From Siderastrea radians (Eukaryota; Cnidaria; Anthozoa; Scleractinia; Rhizangiidae), in NCBI GenBank assembly GCA_964017195.1, contig OZ024897.1, positions 6,490,360-6,554,359 on the forward strand: a stretch of DNA of 64,000 nt. Direction: 5' to 3'. The notes under the pieces were generated by a model. That model worked only from the letters and a program-made list of their open reading frames with translations. It was not told the DNA's origin and did not search any database. Shown here one piece after another: positions 11,661 to 24,106 of the stretch; position 1 is the stretch's first letter, and the number at the start of each line of letters is the position of its first letter. The position numbers and the translations under genes were made by a program.

Positions 11661-13740
11661 AGGAAATTACTTAAAAGTTTGTTAACTTTGTACAGAATGG
11701 CATGAAATGCTCTTTGATTTTCAATTCAATTTCATCATTTCTTCGTGAAGTTTGACAATTGCTCAATTTTGGCGATTTTATGCGAAAATCCTAGTCGACG
11801 TCCTTTCAATAATTAATTATTCACAGCAATTTAAAATGAAAATCAGCGATAAAAAGACGACGTTTTGACGACTGCATGTCGTCATTATTCACAGCAAGTA
11901 CTGATGAATTGACGACAGTATACTAAGAATCTAGCAGTGGAAAAAGTTATTAATTTTCCAATGAAATACATTTTACGCTAATTCACTTCTCAACAGTAGA
12001 AAAGGAAAACAAAGCGTTCTCCCGCTAGTGTTCAAATAAAATTTCTCCTTTAAATATTCGTACACTATTAAGCAGATAGGTAAACAGGTGGTGGTTGTCG
12101 ACAGAGTTTCACGACGTGGTAAAGAAATTAATTTTTGTATACTTACAACAAATTAGTAAAATTGGTTTCTTGAACAACCGCAGAACCAACAAGTTTAGAG
12201 ATTTTTGGATTGGTAGAAAAAACAATTCGTGCAAAGATTGGCTTTTGCGCATTAAAACATGAACGCTGACCATCATATTGTTGCCTTTTAACTATAATGA
12301 CCCCAGTCAACTCGCTCCCGGTCAACTCGCACCACACCAAAACGTCTACAACAGTCAAACACAAAAAGCAAAAATTATGGTGGAAACTGCTCATGCTTCG
12401 TACGTTTGGCCATTGTGATACCAAAACGGTATCACGATGATTGTGATTAGTGCGAGATGGCGCGAAATTGCGGAACGGGACATAAATATAGGCCGGATTG
12501 CTATTGAAAAGGCCTAATGTTCTAGACCCTCCACTTTCTTGGTGATTTTATTATTTTGTTAACTCGTGGTAATACGGCTATTGAACTGACTTAGTCTGCG
12601 GGAAGGCAGGAAGGAACATAAACTAAAGGCAAAAACGGGATTGAACTTAGGTTTATTAAGGACCGTTAAGTGATAGTCTTTTTATAGTGGCTGACATTTG
12701 CGTCTTTACATGATTATTGACGCCAGGTATTTAACTTAAGTAAACGCATTACCACTTCGCATTTAGCATATTCTCTGAAGCAAGTTAGGCCAAGGTAAAT
12801 TAAATATTGTCTGGTATTGCTTTGTATATAATACAAAGTCGAGCTTTCTTTGTACGAATTGTCAGCGAGGCGTAGCCGAGTGGACTTCTCGCTCAAAGAA
12901 AACAGGACGGGGAGTCTTGCTTTTTAGAGTTCACTTAAGGTTTGAAATCGTAAAACAACGACATTTGGGTAACGCTTAAGAAAAAATTGAAGGAAACTTT
13001 ACTTTCCAAGCTAGAACACAGCGCGTGAAATCGCTGTCTATCGTCGTATAGACAATGGCGGTTGAGCCAATCAGATTCCCCTATTTGCAATAGGCGGTGG
13101 TGAAAGTGCACTAAAAATAAATACTCAACTTCTAGTCTAACAAAAGATTCTTTCAACACATTTTCTGTGATTTTGCGCAAAAGAACGCCTCACAGCAAGC
13201 GATCTTTGCTGGTATTCATTGTTTGTGCGACTGACCTGATTTAAGAACTTGCCGCCTCGATGTACGCAGTTTTTGTCATCCCCTCCCTAACCGGTCGCTG
13301 TGGTTAAGAGCAAGGTAAGTCAGTAAGAGCACTTCAACTAATAGTGGTAGCAATTGGATAGTGTAGACTTTTTGTCTCGTTTGCATGGATACCGCATTTG
13401 TTGCATAACGTTTTGCTGCTTTGATATCCATCATAAGCTAACTAGACAAGTTGAACCGGATTGCACTTAAGTGATGTATTTCTAGCCTCACCATAATAGT
13501 ACAATCTCACTTCTTTCTGCGTTGCTATGATTTATGAGAACTGTCCTACAGTGTTGGACAAACAGTATTGGCAGGTGCTGGAGTAGACTCGTATCCCACA
13601 GTAAGCTGCCTAAAGTGCGTCCGCCTTAGATGCCTACAGCTGCTTATTCGGCTGCAACATGGTACATAGAGACCTTAGCATTTAATGATTGACGAGGTAA
13701 TTCTTTTCAAAACTCCTCCATTCAGAATCGTGAAGAGTCG

Positions 13741-14010
13741 TGAAATTTGGTTCCAACTTTTGAGTTTGTAGATGAAATCCTAAAGTCTAACCCTTCAAGT
13801 TATGCTGTTTATTTTGTCGTACAAGGTGGATCTACTTTTGAGTCTGTAGATGAAATCCTGAAGTGTGACCGCTCAAATGAAAGCTACTGAGCAGTACTTT
13901 CCTGTGGTGCTTTTTGTTATGCTATACAAGAATGCTCAAACTTTTTGGTCCGTGGATGAAATGCCATTGTGTAACCATACAGCTGGAAGCTGTCGAGGAT
14001 AATTTCATGC
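13741..14010 (-). repeat. 106-bp repeat array, reversed
   Basis: Two to three reversed copies: TTTTGAGTCTGTAGATGAAA, CAAATGAAAGCTACTGAGCA and TACTTTCCTGTGGTGCT are reverse complements of the forward blocks. The last copy is more diverged. Confidence 0.75.
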
Positions 14011-16309
14011 GGAACAGTTGGTTTTTAAGATTCAGTACAAATTTAAACTTAAGCACTTTTGAATGTCAAGGGGTAAACCCTTGTTATGACTTATCTCGCC
14101 ATTCAGTCAAACTAAGTTTCTAATACGTTCCCTGTCATTTATAGAACAATAGCCAACAAAACTAAACCATTTTTGCTAGTTTCCTTTCAGTTTAAAATAC
14201 GTACTTTTTGACCTTTTCTAGATTGGCTGCAAATTGCAAAAATTTTTCTCAGTGTTTTTCTGTGTGCTTTTGGAATGAAAGTATCAACCTGGAATGCAGT
14301 ACATCTTCCTCCGCCACCTGTCATTTGTCAACCACGATCTTGGCTGGTTTTCCTTTCATTTAGAGGGACTTTGGTGCTTAAAATGTGGAATGGATTTTGT
14401 GGCTCGTTTTGCTTTTTGTACTAATTTGCTACAAACTTGCGCACATTTGTTTGGCGTGATTAGACAAAGTCCACATATTCCAATAAAAATTAGTCTCACC
14501 GCTTTCGCTAGGTGATGATGATTGAACAAAAGAGAACGGCTTTTGAAGATCCCTGCGATGTTAAGTTTTCGGGAAAAAACCTGCAGTTTTCATTTGGAGT
14601 CTGCAGAATATTCTAATGTTAATTAACTGATCATAATAAGCGGTTCCTTTTTCATTATAAATCTTCGTTAAAAGTTCCATGTCGATGCCGTTCTTTGTTT
14701 TAAAGACAATTCGTGACGCTATAATTTAAAGGGCGTTTTGAAAACAAAGAAGGCCAATAACTTGGCGGACGAATACTAAGTGCTCTAATTTTTTCAGTAT
14801 CAATTTTTTAATAACTTAGTTACGCAGAACGTTGTAGAGGTAAAATTTGAGTAATTTGTTCCGTTTTATGTATCCTTTAACTAGAAAGTCTTTTGATATC
14901 TTTACAGCAAAACAGATTTTGCAATTCTGACGAAGCCTTTCAGTAGCTTTAGGCCAATTGTTACAGTCTGATGCTAACGACCTTTAATCTTTTTTATACT
15001 CCTTTTTTCCTATTTTCATACCAAACGTATGGACAAGACGGTATCCATTTAATAATTTCTTCACCGAAGTGTTTCGTTTTTCGTCTTCTTTTAAGTAAGT
15101 CCTGTGGTTCGCGCAACAAAACTGACATTTCCCACCTTTATAAAACCCGCCATAAGCTTTAGGCTAATTTTTTACAGTCTGATGCTAATGACCTTTAATC
15201 CCTTTTCTTTTCTACTTTTATGTCAAACCAACAAGAGGTATCTATTTAGTAAAATTTATAGACGCTATCGTTTTCACACATGACATGACCTTGGAAATTA
15301 TTCATTCACTTGTCTGAAGGCCCCAAAGCAATCTTTCATCCCTGGAAGCTTGCTGCGTTGCCTTTACTCCTTCAGTTGGTCGCATTGCGGATTTGCTACC
15401 CAGAATGTTCGCTCTTTGTCATCCCCACCCGTATCTCCCTTTATGGATAAGAGCAAGGTAAGACACTTACGACTCTTTCAACTTAAAAGTTAGCAAGTGT
15501 CGCTGTCTAGTTTGCATGGATACCTCTTTTGTTCCATAACTGCTTGCAGCTTCGACGTAGCACTAAATCTCTTCGTCTTATGTATATATTTTCCTGGGGA
15601 GATGTCCCTTAAATTATGTTTCTTGGGTTGAAAGATAGCTAATGGGACTCTTGACTTGACAAGTTAAATTGAACTCTACTTCAATGATCTTTGTCATCTG
15701 TCCTCCCTCGCCATAAAATGCATAACTGCCCACTTTCCTTCGTTTATACTTTATTGTGATTTGTCCTACATTATTAAACCACCTATTATACTACAGAACC
15801 CAGTAGAGTTAATTCAGTTAAGTCTTCTGATGCTCCTATTCACAATAGAAGAGCAGATGGCGGTTTTGAGCTTTGCATCTTTTAATCTGTACAAAATGCT
15901 CTATCGACATTGCTACGTTACCTTATTACGTAACCAGGATCAGACAAAGCAGTTATCAGGAGATCAAAAATCTTGGTGCAAATTTCACGGAGAGAAAACG
16001 TAAAATGAAATTCATGACTACGCAATTTAAAGGGTGTACGTACAAGGTAAGGAAACAAAGAGGCGCTTCAAAGTGGAGGACACCTACTAAGTATCTAATT
16101 TTCCAAATATTAGTTTCTTAATAATTTAGTGATGAAGAAGCTGTACTATATGGGTAAAATTGAACTTTAACATGATACATTTCCTTCACTTTCCATTTGG
16201 CAAGCACCGATAAACCAAACAGAATCACTGGAAATCAGTTATGCTCAATTGCTTCCACTTAAGTGGTGTCATAAGGATTGATCCAAACATAAAACCATCC
16301 AGTAGAACG

Positions 16310-16725
16310 AGCAACAGCTCCACAAGACCCAAGAATTACTACTCAATACCTTTCATTTGTATGATCATATTCCAGGATTTCATACACAAACTCGAAAGAT
16401 AGAACCACCTTGTACAGCATAATAAACAGCACCACAGGAAAGTACTGCTCAGTAACTTTCACTTGAATGGTCACACTTTAGGATTTCATCCACAGACTCA
16501 AAAGATAGAACCTTCTTGTACAGTATAACAACAGCACCAAAGGAAAGTACTGCTCAGTAGCTTTCATTTGAATGGTTACACTTCAGGATTTCATCCACAG
16601 ACTCAAAAGATAGAACCTTCTTGTACAGCATAACAAACAGCATCTTCGGAAAGTTCTACTCATTTTCTATTTGAATGGTTACACTTAAGGATTTCATCCA
16701 TAGACTCAAAACTTAGTCGATAGCA
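16310..16725 (+). repeat. 106-bp tandem repeat array
   Basis: About four tandem units in forward orientation with little divergence (AACAGCACCACAGGAAAGTA, CATTTGAATGG, AGGATTTCATCCACAGACTC, AGATAGAACC). A diverged lead-in copy starts near 16196. Confidence 0.85.
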
Positions 16726-18429
16726 CCAGTATTCTCAGATCTGATAAAGCAAAGCAGAGATTATGAGATCAAAAGTCTTCGTACAAAATTTGATGTCAGT
16801 GTTGTTTTTTTGTTTTTTGTTTTTTTTGTTTTTGTTTTAGAGATAAGGCAAAGTGAAATTCGTGACTACAGAATTTAAAGCGTGTATCTTAAATCACATA
16901 ACGAAACAAAGAGTCGCTATATTGATAGTTAAGTTATTAAGAAACTGTACGATATGGGCAAACTTTGAGATAATTATTTGTTTATTTTTCATCGTCTCTC
17001 AAAACAGAAAGTTATTCGATGTTGTTCGTGTTTAAAAACAAATTTTGCCACTTCAACCAAACCGAGCAATATCATAAAGCAAAATGTTACAGTCTGCTAC
17101 TGTCTTTTGACGTCATGCGAAAATAACTTTTTAGTAAAACTCATAACCGCTATTATCAAGAGGTATGACCTAACCTTAAACCCGTTATTCAACCATTTGT
17201 CTGAAAAGGGGGTGTTAATTAATCCGATAGGCAAGAACTGCTCCGAGGTGATCTTTGGTTCTGAGACTCGAGACCAGAGAAGCCTCTTTTTGTATCCTCA
17301 GTTCATTCTGTTTTTCGTGTTGTTCATGCAAGGAAACAGATTTTTTACCCTCACTAGAACAACCAAAAGACTTAGGGCAAGCATCCCCGTCTAATTAATA
17401 AGACTTTGAACTTTGTTCCGATCTCTATTTTTAGAATTGTGGAATCTTATAATTGCACTTGGTAAATGTCCTTGGAAATTGCAATTTTTCTTTGAATTTT
17501 GTAATTAAATCGACTTGCCCCTGCATTCCGTTTATATGGTCCTTTCTGCAAGGTGTAGGTTCTGTTCGTGCGCTGCTATGTAAGAAACAGTTCGCCTCTC
17601 CGTGTGACGCACCTGACTACAGACATTTTGGCGCCAAAATAACAATGGCCACTCATTCTTTTTGTTGATAGAGCGATTCAGTCGTGTTCACACAAGCCTG
17701 ATTTTCTTTCAGCGTTTATTAAGTGGTTTTCAATATGAACTATTTTTTCCTTCAAACATCGCAGTATTTCCCTCCCTTTTTTTTAAACCAGGTACCGTTG
17801 CATCAGTATTCTTGTCAGATCTTTATTAGTTAAAGCCTTCTAACAGATGATCAAGACTATAGTATTACGAATGTGAATAGATGAAATAATCATGTACATA
17901 AACTGCGAATGAAACCTTGGTTGCACCGGTATCGCTCACTCGTGAGTTACGATTTTTTTCGGATTTTCTTCGCCACTAGCCATTTGCTGAAATGACTGCT
18001 AGGGTCTTTTACACACTAAGAGTATTTGCACTCGAGCCTAAACTAAACCTGTGATCTGATCCAAAAAAATAATTTTGATAATGTCTTCTACAAAAGAACG
18101 GTAGCCCTCGATACGGTGTGGCGCGATCAGATAAGGTTTCTAAAAATACGTAACGTGACTTTTCATTTCTAAGCTCGCTTTCCTTTTGTTACAGACTTCG
18201 TTTTCTCAAAAATTCCTTCCTTTACTAAAACATATTAATTTTTCTTGCTCAAGCTCTTGGACCAATTTCTTTATTTATTTCTGATACACACTGAATGTCT
18301 CACCTTAACTAGGAATAACTAGGACCCTTGCACCCTCTGTAAAGCTCTTAAAAGTGCCAATTTCACACTAGTCTCAGCGTTTAATCTCTATTTTTATCAT
18401 AAGAAATTGGCAAGTACCGGTTAACCAAA

Positions 18430-19225
18430 CAGAATCACAGGAAATAACTTGTGCTCAATGGCTTTCATTTGAGTGGTCTTAGAAGGATTTACCCGCAGTT
18501 TCAAACATTAAAACTATCTAATAGCATAATTAACAACTCCACAGAAAATTACTGCTCAATAGCTTTCACACTCTACACAACGGACTCAAAAAGATAGAAC
18601 CTATGTTGTACGGCATGTTAAACAGCACTTTGGGAAAGATATGCGCAGTGCCAAGATGCAATTTATCAAATGCCACCTGAGTGTACTGCTCAGTAACTTT
18701 CGATTGAAGATGTGACTGTCGCACTTAAGAATTTCATCCACGTACTAAAAGATCATAACAGAAGATATAGAACAGCACCACAGGAAAGTACTGCTCAGTA
18801 GCTTTCATTTGAATGGTAACAGTTTAGGATTTCATTCACAGATTCAGAAGTTAGAACCACCTTGTAAAGCATAATAAACTGCACCACAGGAAAGTACTGC
18901 TCAGTAGCTTTCATTTGATTGGTAACACTTTAGGATTTCACCCACAGACTTAAACTTCACACAGGGAAGAACGGCTTAGGATTTCCGCATCCACAGACTC
19001 AAGATGTTAGAGCCACCTTGTACAGCATAATGAACAGCACCACAGGAAAGTACTGCTCAGCAGCTTTCATTTGAATGGTCACACTAAACGATTTCATCCG
19101 CAAACTCTAAAGCTAGAAGTATGTTGTACAGCGCATTAAACAGCACCACAAGAAAGTACTGCTCAGTAGCTTTCATTTCAAGGGTCGCATTTTAGGATTC
19201 CATCCACAGACTCAAAAGTAAGAAC
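18430..19225 (+). repeat. 106-bp tandem repeat array, longest in window
   Basis: About seven forward units, the central ones close to each other in sequence. Each has CAGCACCACAGGAAAGTACT, GCTCAGTAGCTTTCATTTGA, GGATTTCATCCACAGACT and TTAGAACCACCTTGTA in order. Some units are truncated (18580-18660, 18940-18970). The start resembles the lead-in at 16196. Confidence 0.85.
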
Positions 19226-19244
19226 CACTCACTTCTTCTTCTCA

Positions 19245-19524
19245 CTAGGGAGGGCTGGGGAATGTATTACCCAGAGAGGGGTAAGGAGGGGGGGGGGGGC
19301 TTACGGAAATATTCAACATTTCTTCGAGAAAACTTTCTGTATTCACAATTGTTTTTTTCTGACTTCTTCCTTTTATCCGTTTTGAAGCAGTTTTCATTGT
19401 CTTTTCTATGCTACTATTTCTTTTTCGTTTTGTTGCAAATTTTTGTTCTTCGTGGTAGATGGTTTCAAGCTGCTCTTCGCGTTCTAAGAGACTCAACTTT
19501 TTCAGCTCCACATCCTCCCTGAGG
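19245..19524 (-). pseudogene. Possible coding fragment, highly charged
   Basis: An open frame of about 90 codons on the minus strand encodes a Glu/Lys/Arg-rich helical stretch (LEREEQLETIYHEEQKFA, then a KRKR cluster), ending in a Pro-rich tail read from a homopolymer tract. The frame has no ATG and stops being plausible at the boundary of the inverted-repeat element at 19525. It looks like the tail of an exon interrupted by that insertion, but it may be a chance frame. No family recognised. Confidence 0.2.
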
Positions 19525-19832
19525 TTCCACAATAGGTTTGGCGGGATGCGGGATTTGACATATTCTGGGGACGATATTCTGGATGTGAATTTAAAATAGG
19601 AGCGGGAATCGGAAATTTCAGCTACGAGCGGGAGCGGGGTTTCAGGAGTTTGAGAGGTCGGAATGCGAGAGTCGCGAGGGGGTAGTGGCGGGAAACGGGA
19701 TTACGATTTTTTACGTACCGAACTCTATTAATCTCGGCGGGATCGGGATTTTCACGTAAAGAAGAGCGAAATGACGGGATTACCTGGAGAAAAGGCGGGA
19801 TAGCGGGATCTGAGAACCCTATTGTGGACCCT
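19525..19832. mobile_element. Inverted-repeat element with CCACAATAGG ends
   Basis: Starts TTCCACAATAGGTTTGGCGG and ends AACCCTATTGTGGA, inverted copies of each other. The inside is filled with short GCGGGAT-like motifs (many GGGAT/GCGGGA words), giving a GC-rich interspersed pattern very like the element at 24107-24530. Non-coding, non-autonomous element. Confidence 0.65.
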
Positions 19833-20532
19833 CCTCCCTTGCAATCTTCAGCACAATAAGAGTATTGTGTATATCTCTTTACCAATCACGTAATTACTGT
19901 TGGAAAGCACTTGTGCTAAATACAAGACAAAAGGACAAAAAAGCAATACTGCTTTACCGCTAATTTGCACACAAGAGAAACGTGAATATTGTCAAGCAGT
20001 CTCAAAAATAGCTTCCAGTGGCGCGCATAATACTTCAATACACAACAAAGTCTTTTAAACTGTCTTCAACGTCAAACGAATCACACTGTTGAACTTATTT
20101 CCTTGGACAGTTCTCGGGCTATTTCGGAGACAAAATTAAAACAAAAGGGTAAAAGCACTTAATGTCACTTGGGTACTCATTCGTAAATCGAACAATGTAA
20201 ACTTGTCACCGAAAGCGACACGCTTTATTACCACTAATTAATAAGGCGACAGACCAGCATTAACACGTCTTTCGCGTTGCAACCCTTAAATAATTAGCAA
20301 TACTTTATCAAAACATGGTAGTTTCGCAACTGGACGAGACGGACTCGGCTAAAACAACGAAGAGATCTGGCGTCCAAAAAGAGCCGTTTTCTCAGGTAAC
20401 GCCGCAACTACTGAATACCTTCACGTCGACTTGAATACATAGTAGTAGTTCAAACCAATCAAAGAATCCATAGGCATTAGAGTTTATCTATAGAGGTAAT
20501 CTTCTTTGTGACTGCCTGTTATATGCGAAAGA

Positions 20533-20892
20533 TCACTTCAGTTTACTCAACTCTTCAGACAGAGACGCGATCGTAAAGTGTGATTTCAAGAAATCTTCTG
20601 TCATAGATCTCTGTTTTGGTGTGCTGTCTAACATCTGGTAGGTTGTCGTCAAAGTTTTGCATATACACAGATTTAGTTCAAGAAAACTTTGCGCGTTTAC
20701 AACATGTGAACTTCGAGTCTGGATATCGGTTTTGAAATTGTTGGTAAATCTGGCACAAAGCAACATATATATTATCATCCATGCAGACAGAAGAATAAGC
20801 GATACTTTATGCTTCCGCCATATCTTTAGTGGTACGGATCGGAACATTGAGAGGTCGCTTAGTGTTTGATGGTGCAATAGGGACTTAGCCAT
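20533..20892 (-). CDS. Possible small single-pass membrane protein
   Basis: An intronless frame of 119 codons beginning with ATG on the minus strand, inside the putative large intron. The product has a basic N-terminal segment (KIWRKHK), a hydrophobic stretch at about residues 30-48 (VSLILLSAWMIIYMLLC) and a mostly hydrophilic remainder, the layout of a type II membrane protein. I recognise no family, and one hydrophobic run in an AT-rich frame can arise by chance. It could also be part of a longer decayed gene. Confidence 0.25.
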   Translation of the reverse strand: MAKSLLHHQTLSDLSMFRSVPLKIWRKHKVSLILLSAWMIIYMLLCARFTNNFKTDIQTRSSHVVNAQSFLELNLCICKTLTTTYQMLDSTPKQRSMTEDFLKSHFTIASLSEELSKLK

Positions 20893-22079
20893 GCTGAAAA
20901 TGCGATGAGGACAAAATCAGCGGTATTCACTGAAACAGCAGATTTTAAGCCAAACACAAGTGATTGCTGGTGTATACAATGCGCACTTTTCGCTCATGTA
21001 ACCGATAAACATTTCTGCGTCAAACCGTTCAAGTATAAATTACTAATTCTCTAAAACGCACTTCACACAAAGATACACGCGCTATACATGTGGTTAGCGT
21101 CTAAAACCTATAATTGCTTGACAATGCGTAACAATCGCTACAGCCGTTTCAGGTGTATAGCAGTCTAAGTTTCAGCTATATATTGCTTTTCGATGGGAGG
21201 TCGGAAATTTGAATTAACCCCTAATGTATTGCCATTCTTTTTGAAGTTGTTTTGATTGTAATCTTCATTACACCCTAAGAAGATATTTGATTGCCCGGTT
21301 TTGTTAGTGAGCGCGGAATTTTCCGGCCTTACGGGCGTAAGCCGCGCTTGAAACAGTCACGAAAACAAAAGGCTGCATTTGCAGCTCAACGGTCTTATCG
21401 CTTTTAATCCGCGGAAAAACTTTCATTAACAGTTTCCTCCCGGTAAGTTCGTAGAGCGAAGCATTTTCTTGGACTATTTAAGTAGATGTTACTGTGTCAT
21501 TTAACAATAATATACTCACTACGGCTAGGTTAAAATATCAACTTTTTTGCGACAACGTCGACGTGTACAGATTTCATTTCGTTTGCTGACTTAAAACATT
21601 TACGAAGCATGTACTAATCTTTGCTTATATGTTGTGTATTGTAGTGGTAATATATTTCAGTCGAAGTTTAAACTTAAGCAAACAATACTTTTAAGACTAG
21701 AATGCAAACAAGTGCGTGTCTTTTTGTCTGCTGTCAATGAAAATGTTTTGACAATTGGAATTCCAAAATGAGCCGCCGATGAACTGAATTCAACTTTCTT
21801 GTGATATTGAGCAAGTTTTGAAAAGCCTTTCGTCTTTTTGTCTTTACCCAAGATTTCGCTCTCCAGAGTCGTGTCAGTTCTTAGTGAAACACCAAAATGA
21901 CTAAGTAGGGAAGAATACTTTCACGTCCTCTCTCGAGTTGATAGTCCTCAGTCAACCACACTTAGACCAATAGACACTACGAATTGAATCAGGATATCTT
22001 GATCTGTACTGGAATCGAGATCTACTCGCCAGACTAAATGGCGTGATTTTCTAAGCAGGTTCAACATAGTTTCGCTTTT

Positions 22080-23050
22080 CATCCATAATATTTCCTCCAT
22101 GTGAAGACAGAAAGTATCATTTCTCGCTTATTTCGTTGTCTATTTTAAGAGGCACTTGATCGAAACTGAAGCAAATTTGGGTCGTTACCCAAAAACTTAA
22201 TAATATTGGTCCCGTTTACTTTGTGTGTTGGAGGCGCGGAAGTTTGGCGGCTAGCGTGTCTGATGTTCGATAGGAAGGTTAGTAAATTGAGATTGGCCCG
22301 TGCATCGTTTGTTTCTTTAGACAAGAATGTTTATCCACACATCATTGTCTCTTTCACTACCGAAATGTGTAAATGGGTACCAGCGAATCTAACAAAACAC
22401 TGAGGGGGACCTTGCGATTAAGTATCATCCTATCCAGGGGGAGGGGGAGGAGGATCATACTCCTGTTCGTTTTAGGCGATAGAAACCGACCAAAACGCCG
22501 GCATTGATGCTGAGAATCTGCTTGGCATGGTAAAGACGACTGGTCAAGGATTGAATCTTAATGATCATGAGAAGTACGACCTTGTGTTTAGGGAAATCTT
22601 ATCAAACCTTAAGCAAGATTGGGAAACGCAACAAACGATTGATTTTTTTAAAATCTAATTCGATTTCTTCTTGTAACTGAGGATAGAAAGGATGATGTTT
22701 GTTCATGAGTCTACTTTAATTAAGGGGCAATTTCCTCGAGGCTAAAGAAAATTGAGGTCTTGAAGAAAATTTTATTGAAACTTAAGTTTGGGATTGTGGG
22801 GAAACGTTCATTATATTGGCCTTAAACAAAACGGATACAAAAGATGATGTTTTGCTCATGAAGTTTATTTTAAGAGCCAATTTTCTCGAAGCTTAGGAAA
22901 TTTCGATCTTTTCCGGGTACGACGGAAACCCAACAATATAGTGATCTTAAACTGGGCGTTTGCTTTTCATTTTGTATATGTTTGCTTTCTCCTTGTTAAG
23001 ACACAAAGGACAGTTTATTGCTCATCAAGAGGCACTTTCATCGAAGCGAT
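22080..23050. repeat. Diverged interspersed tandem copies
   Basis: Four loosely spaced copies of a block like CTCATGAAGTTTATTTTAAG...GAGCCAATTTTCTCGAAGCT appear near 22125, 22700, 22855 and 23015. Spacing is irregular and divergence high. No gene is seen here. Confidence 0.4.
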
Positions 23051-23477
23051 ATGAAAGTAACTTTTGATCATTGCTGGGAAGTCCAACTCGTATGTTTTGT
23101 CTTTACCTTTCTTTTGTTTACTTTTTGTATAAGCTACGTGAGACGATTTTTATGGTTCACTCAAACAATTCTAAGGGGTAGTGTCATACTTATTTTAAAA
23201 TTTGAAATAGGTAAGACTGCTGGCGTCGTTTTGCAGACAAGTACTCCACAAGTGACAAGCTTTTATTGAGACGCAAGTGCAGACGCGAATGAGAAGGTGT
23301 TACGAAATTTCGGAATTTCGATATGACTTTCGATCGAAGATTCGAAAAGTCGATGGCTTAGAAGCTGTTATCTGCATCGCAGTGTTTCCTTAGTTGCTTT
23401 TTCTTCGTATCCTAAATAAGTGCGAGCGGAAATGTGGCTGTTTAAATGCCGGGTACCAGGACATCTAATTTTGTTGT

Positions 23478-23940
23478 GTGCCCTATAGCGGATTGTGGTG
23501 GTCGGGTGATTTCTGGTGGTTGGGCCTATTAAACCAAGATATTAGCCAGACACGAGGTTATTTCGTGATAATCCTCTCGTGTGCATCTTCAATTTTAGTC
23601 AAGACTGCGATTGATCCAGTTGACCGAATAGTGCGAACAGGGCATCACCAACACATACTTACCAACTCGAAGTCAAACACGTGGGAGAAATTCGTTTCGG
23701 TTTGGCTTGCTCAAGGTCATCACCCCGTGTTTGCTTTCGAGGACAAGCAAAGCCTCTCGATACTGGAAAACTGTTGCTATCAAGGTTTCAGGCGCGAAAA
23801 TTTCCGATCAAAATTTCCTTGTTTACGTTCTTGCCGGCGTCCCAACAATTTCCATCAGTATTTGTTATTTTCGAATCTTCAAGCAAATGCGTATTCATCA
23901 ACAAACCGTTCACAAATAGTTTGCAATCCTCCTCTTGCCT
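23478..23940 (+). pseudogene. Rhodopsin-like GPCR fragment, frameshifted
   Basis: Two plus-strand frames together resemble the middle of a class A G-protein-coupled receptor. The first (23556-23670) reads GYFVIILSCASSILVKTAID followed by PVDRIVRTGHHQHILT. This fits transmembrane helix 3 with the family's DRY-type motif appearing as DRIVR. The second frame, shifted by one base (about 23800-23919), reads FLVYVLAGVPTISISICYF then RIFKQMRIHQQ, typical of helix 5 with its Pro and Tyr and the start of the third loop. Helices 1, 2, 6 and 7 are not visible and a stop follows helix 5. It looks like a decayed single-exon receptor copy inside the large intron. Cnidarian genomes carry many intronless receptor genes, so a pseudogene is plausible. 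Confidence 0.5.
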
Positions 23941-24106
23941 TGAGACTTTACTTACAAGGCTCTCGCATTCACGGCGTAGTTTGGACACTATTTGCGAAGA
24001 GATATCTTTTCTAAGGAAGGTCTATTTTTTCTCTGTACAGGGAATGTTCAGGCATTTTTAGTAGCCTTTCGAAAAACCAAAAGTCACATTTGCATTGAGA
24101 AGGAAT

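Larger units (their letters stand above)
13230..19230. repeat. Diverged tandem segmental duplication, about 2.1 kb unit
   Basis: Several anchors recur in the same order at similar offsets. GTCATCCCC...AAGAGCAAGGTAAG occurs at about 13277 and 15418. TTACAGTCTG occurs at 14961 and 17087. The block TTGAGTAATTTGTTCCG...ATTTTGC near 14848 matches one near 16963. The array lead-in ACCAAACAGAATCAC occurs near 16212 and 18424. Offsets are 2.1-2.2 kb. A smaller duplication of about 210 bp (ACAGTCTGATGCTAA at 14963 and 15174) is nested inside. Divergence is considerable and no exon was recognised, so this is an old repeat of noncoding sequence. Confidence 0.55.

Noticed and set aside
12862..12900. A GGCGTAGCCGAGTGG string resembling the A box of a serine or leucine tRNA.
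   Set aside because: No B box (GGTTCRANNCC), no foldable anticodon arm and no matching acceptor stem follow, so it is not a tRNA gene. A tRNA-derived repeat fragment remains possible.
12935..13180. A minus-strand 81-codon frame (HFHHRLLQIGESDWLNRHCL).
   Set aside because: No ATG-supported domain or splice partner. The sequence has the feel of a dispersed repeat read in one frame.
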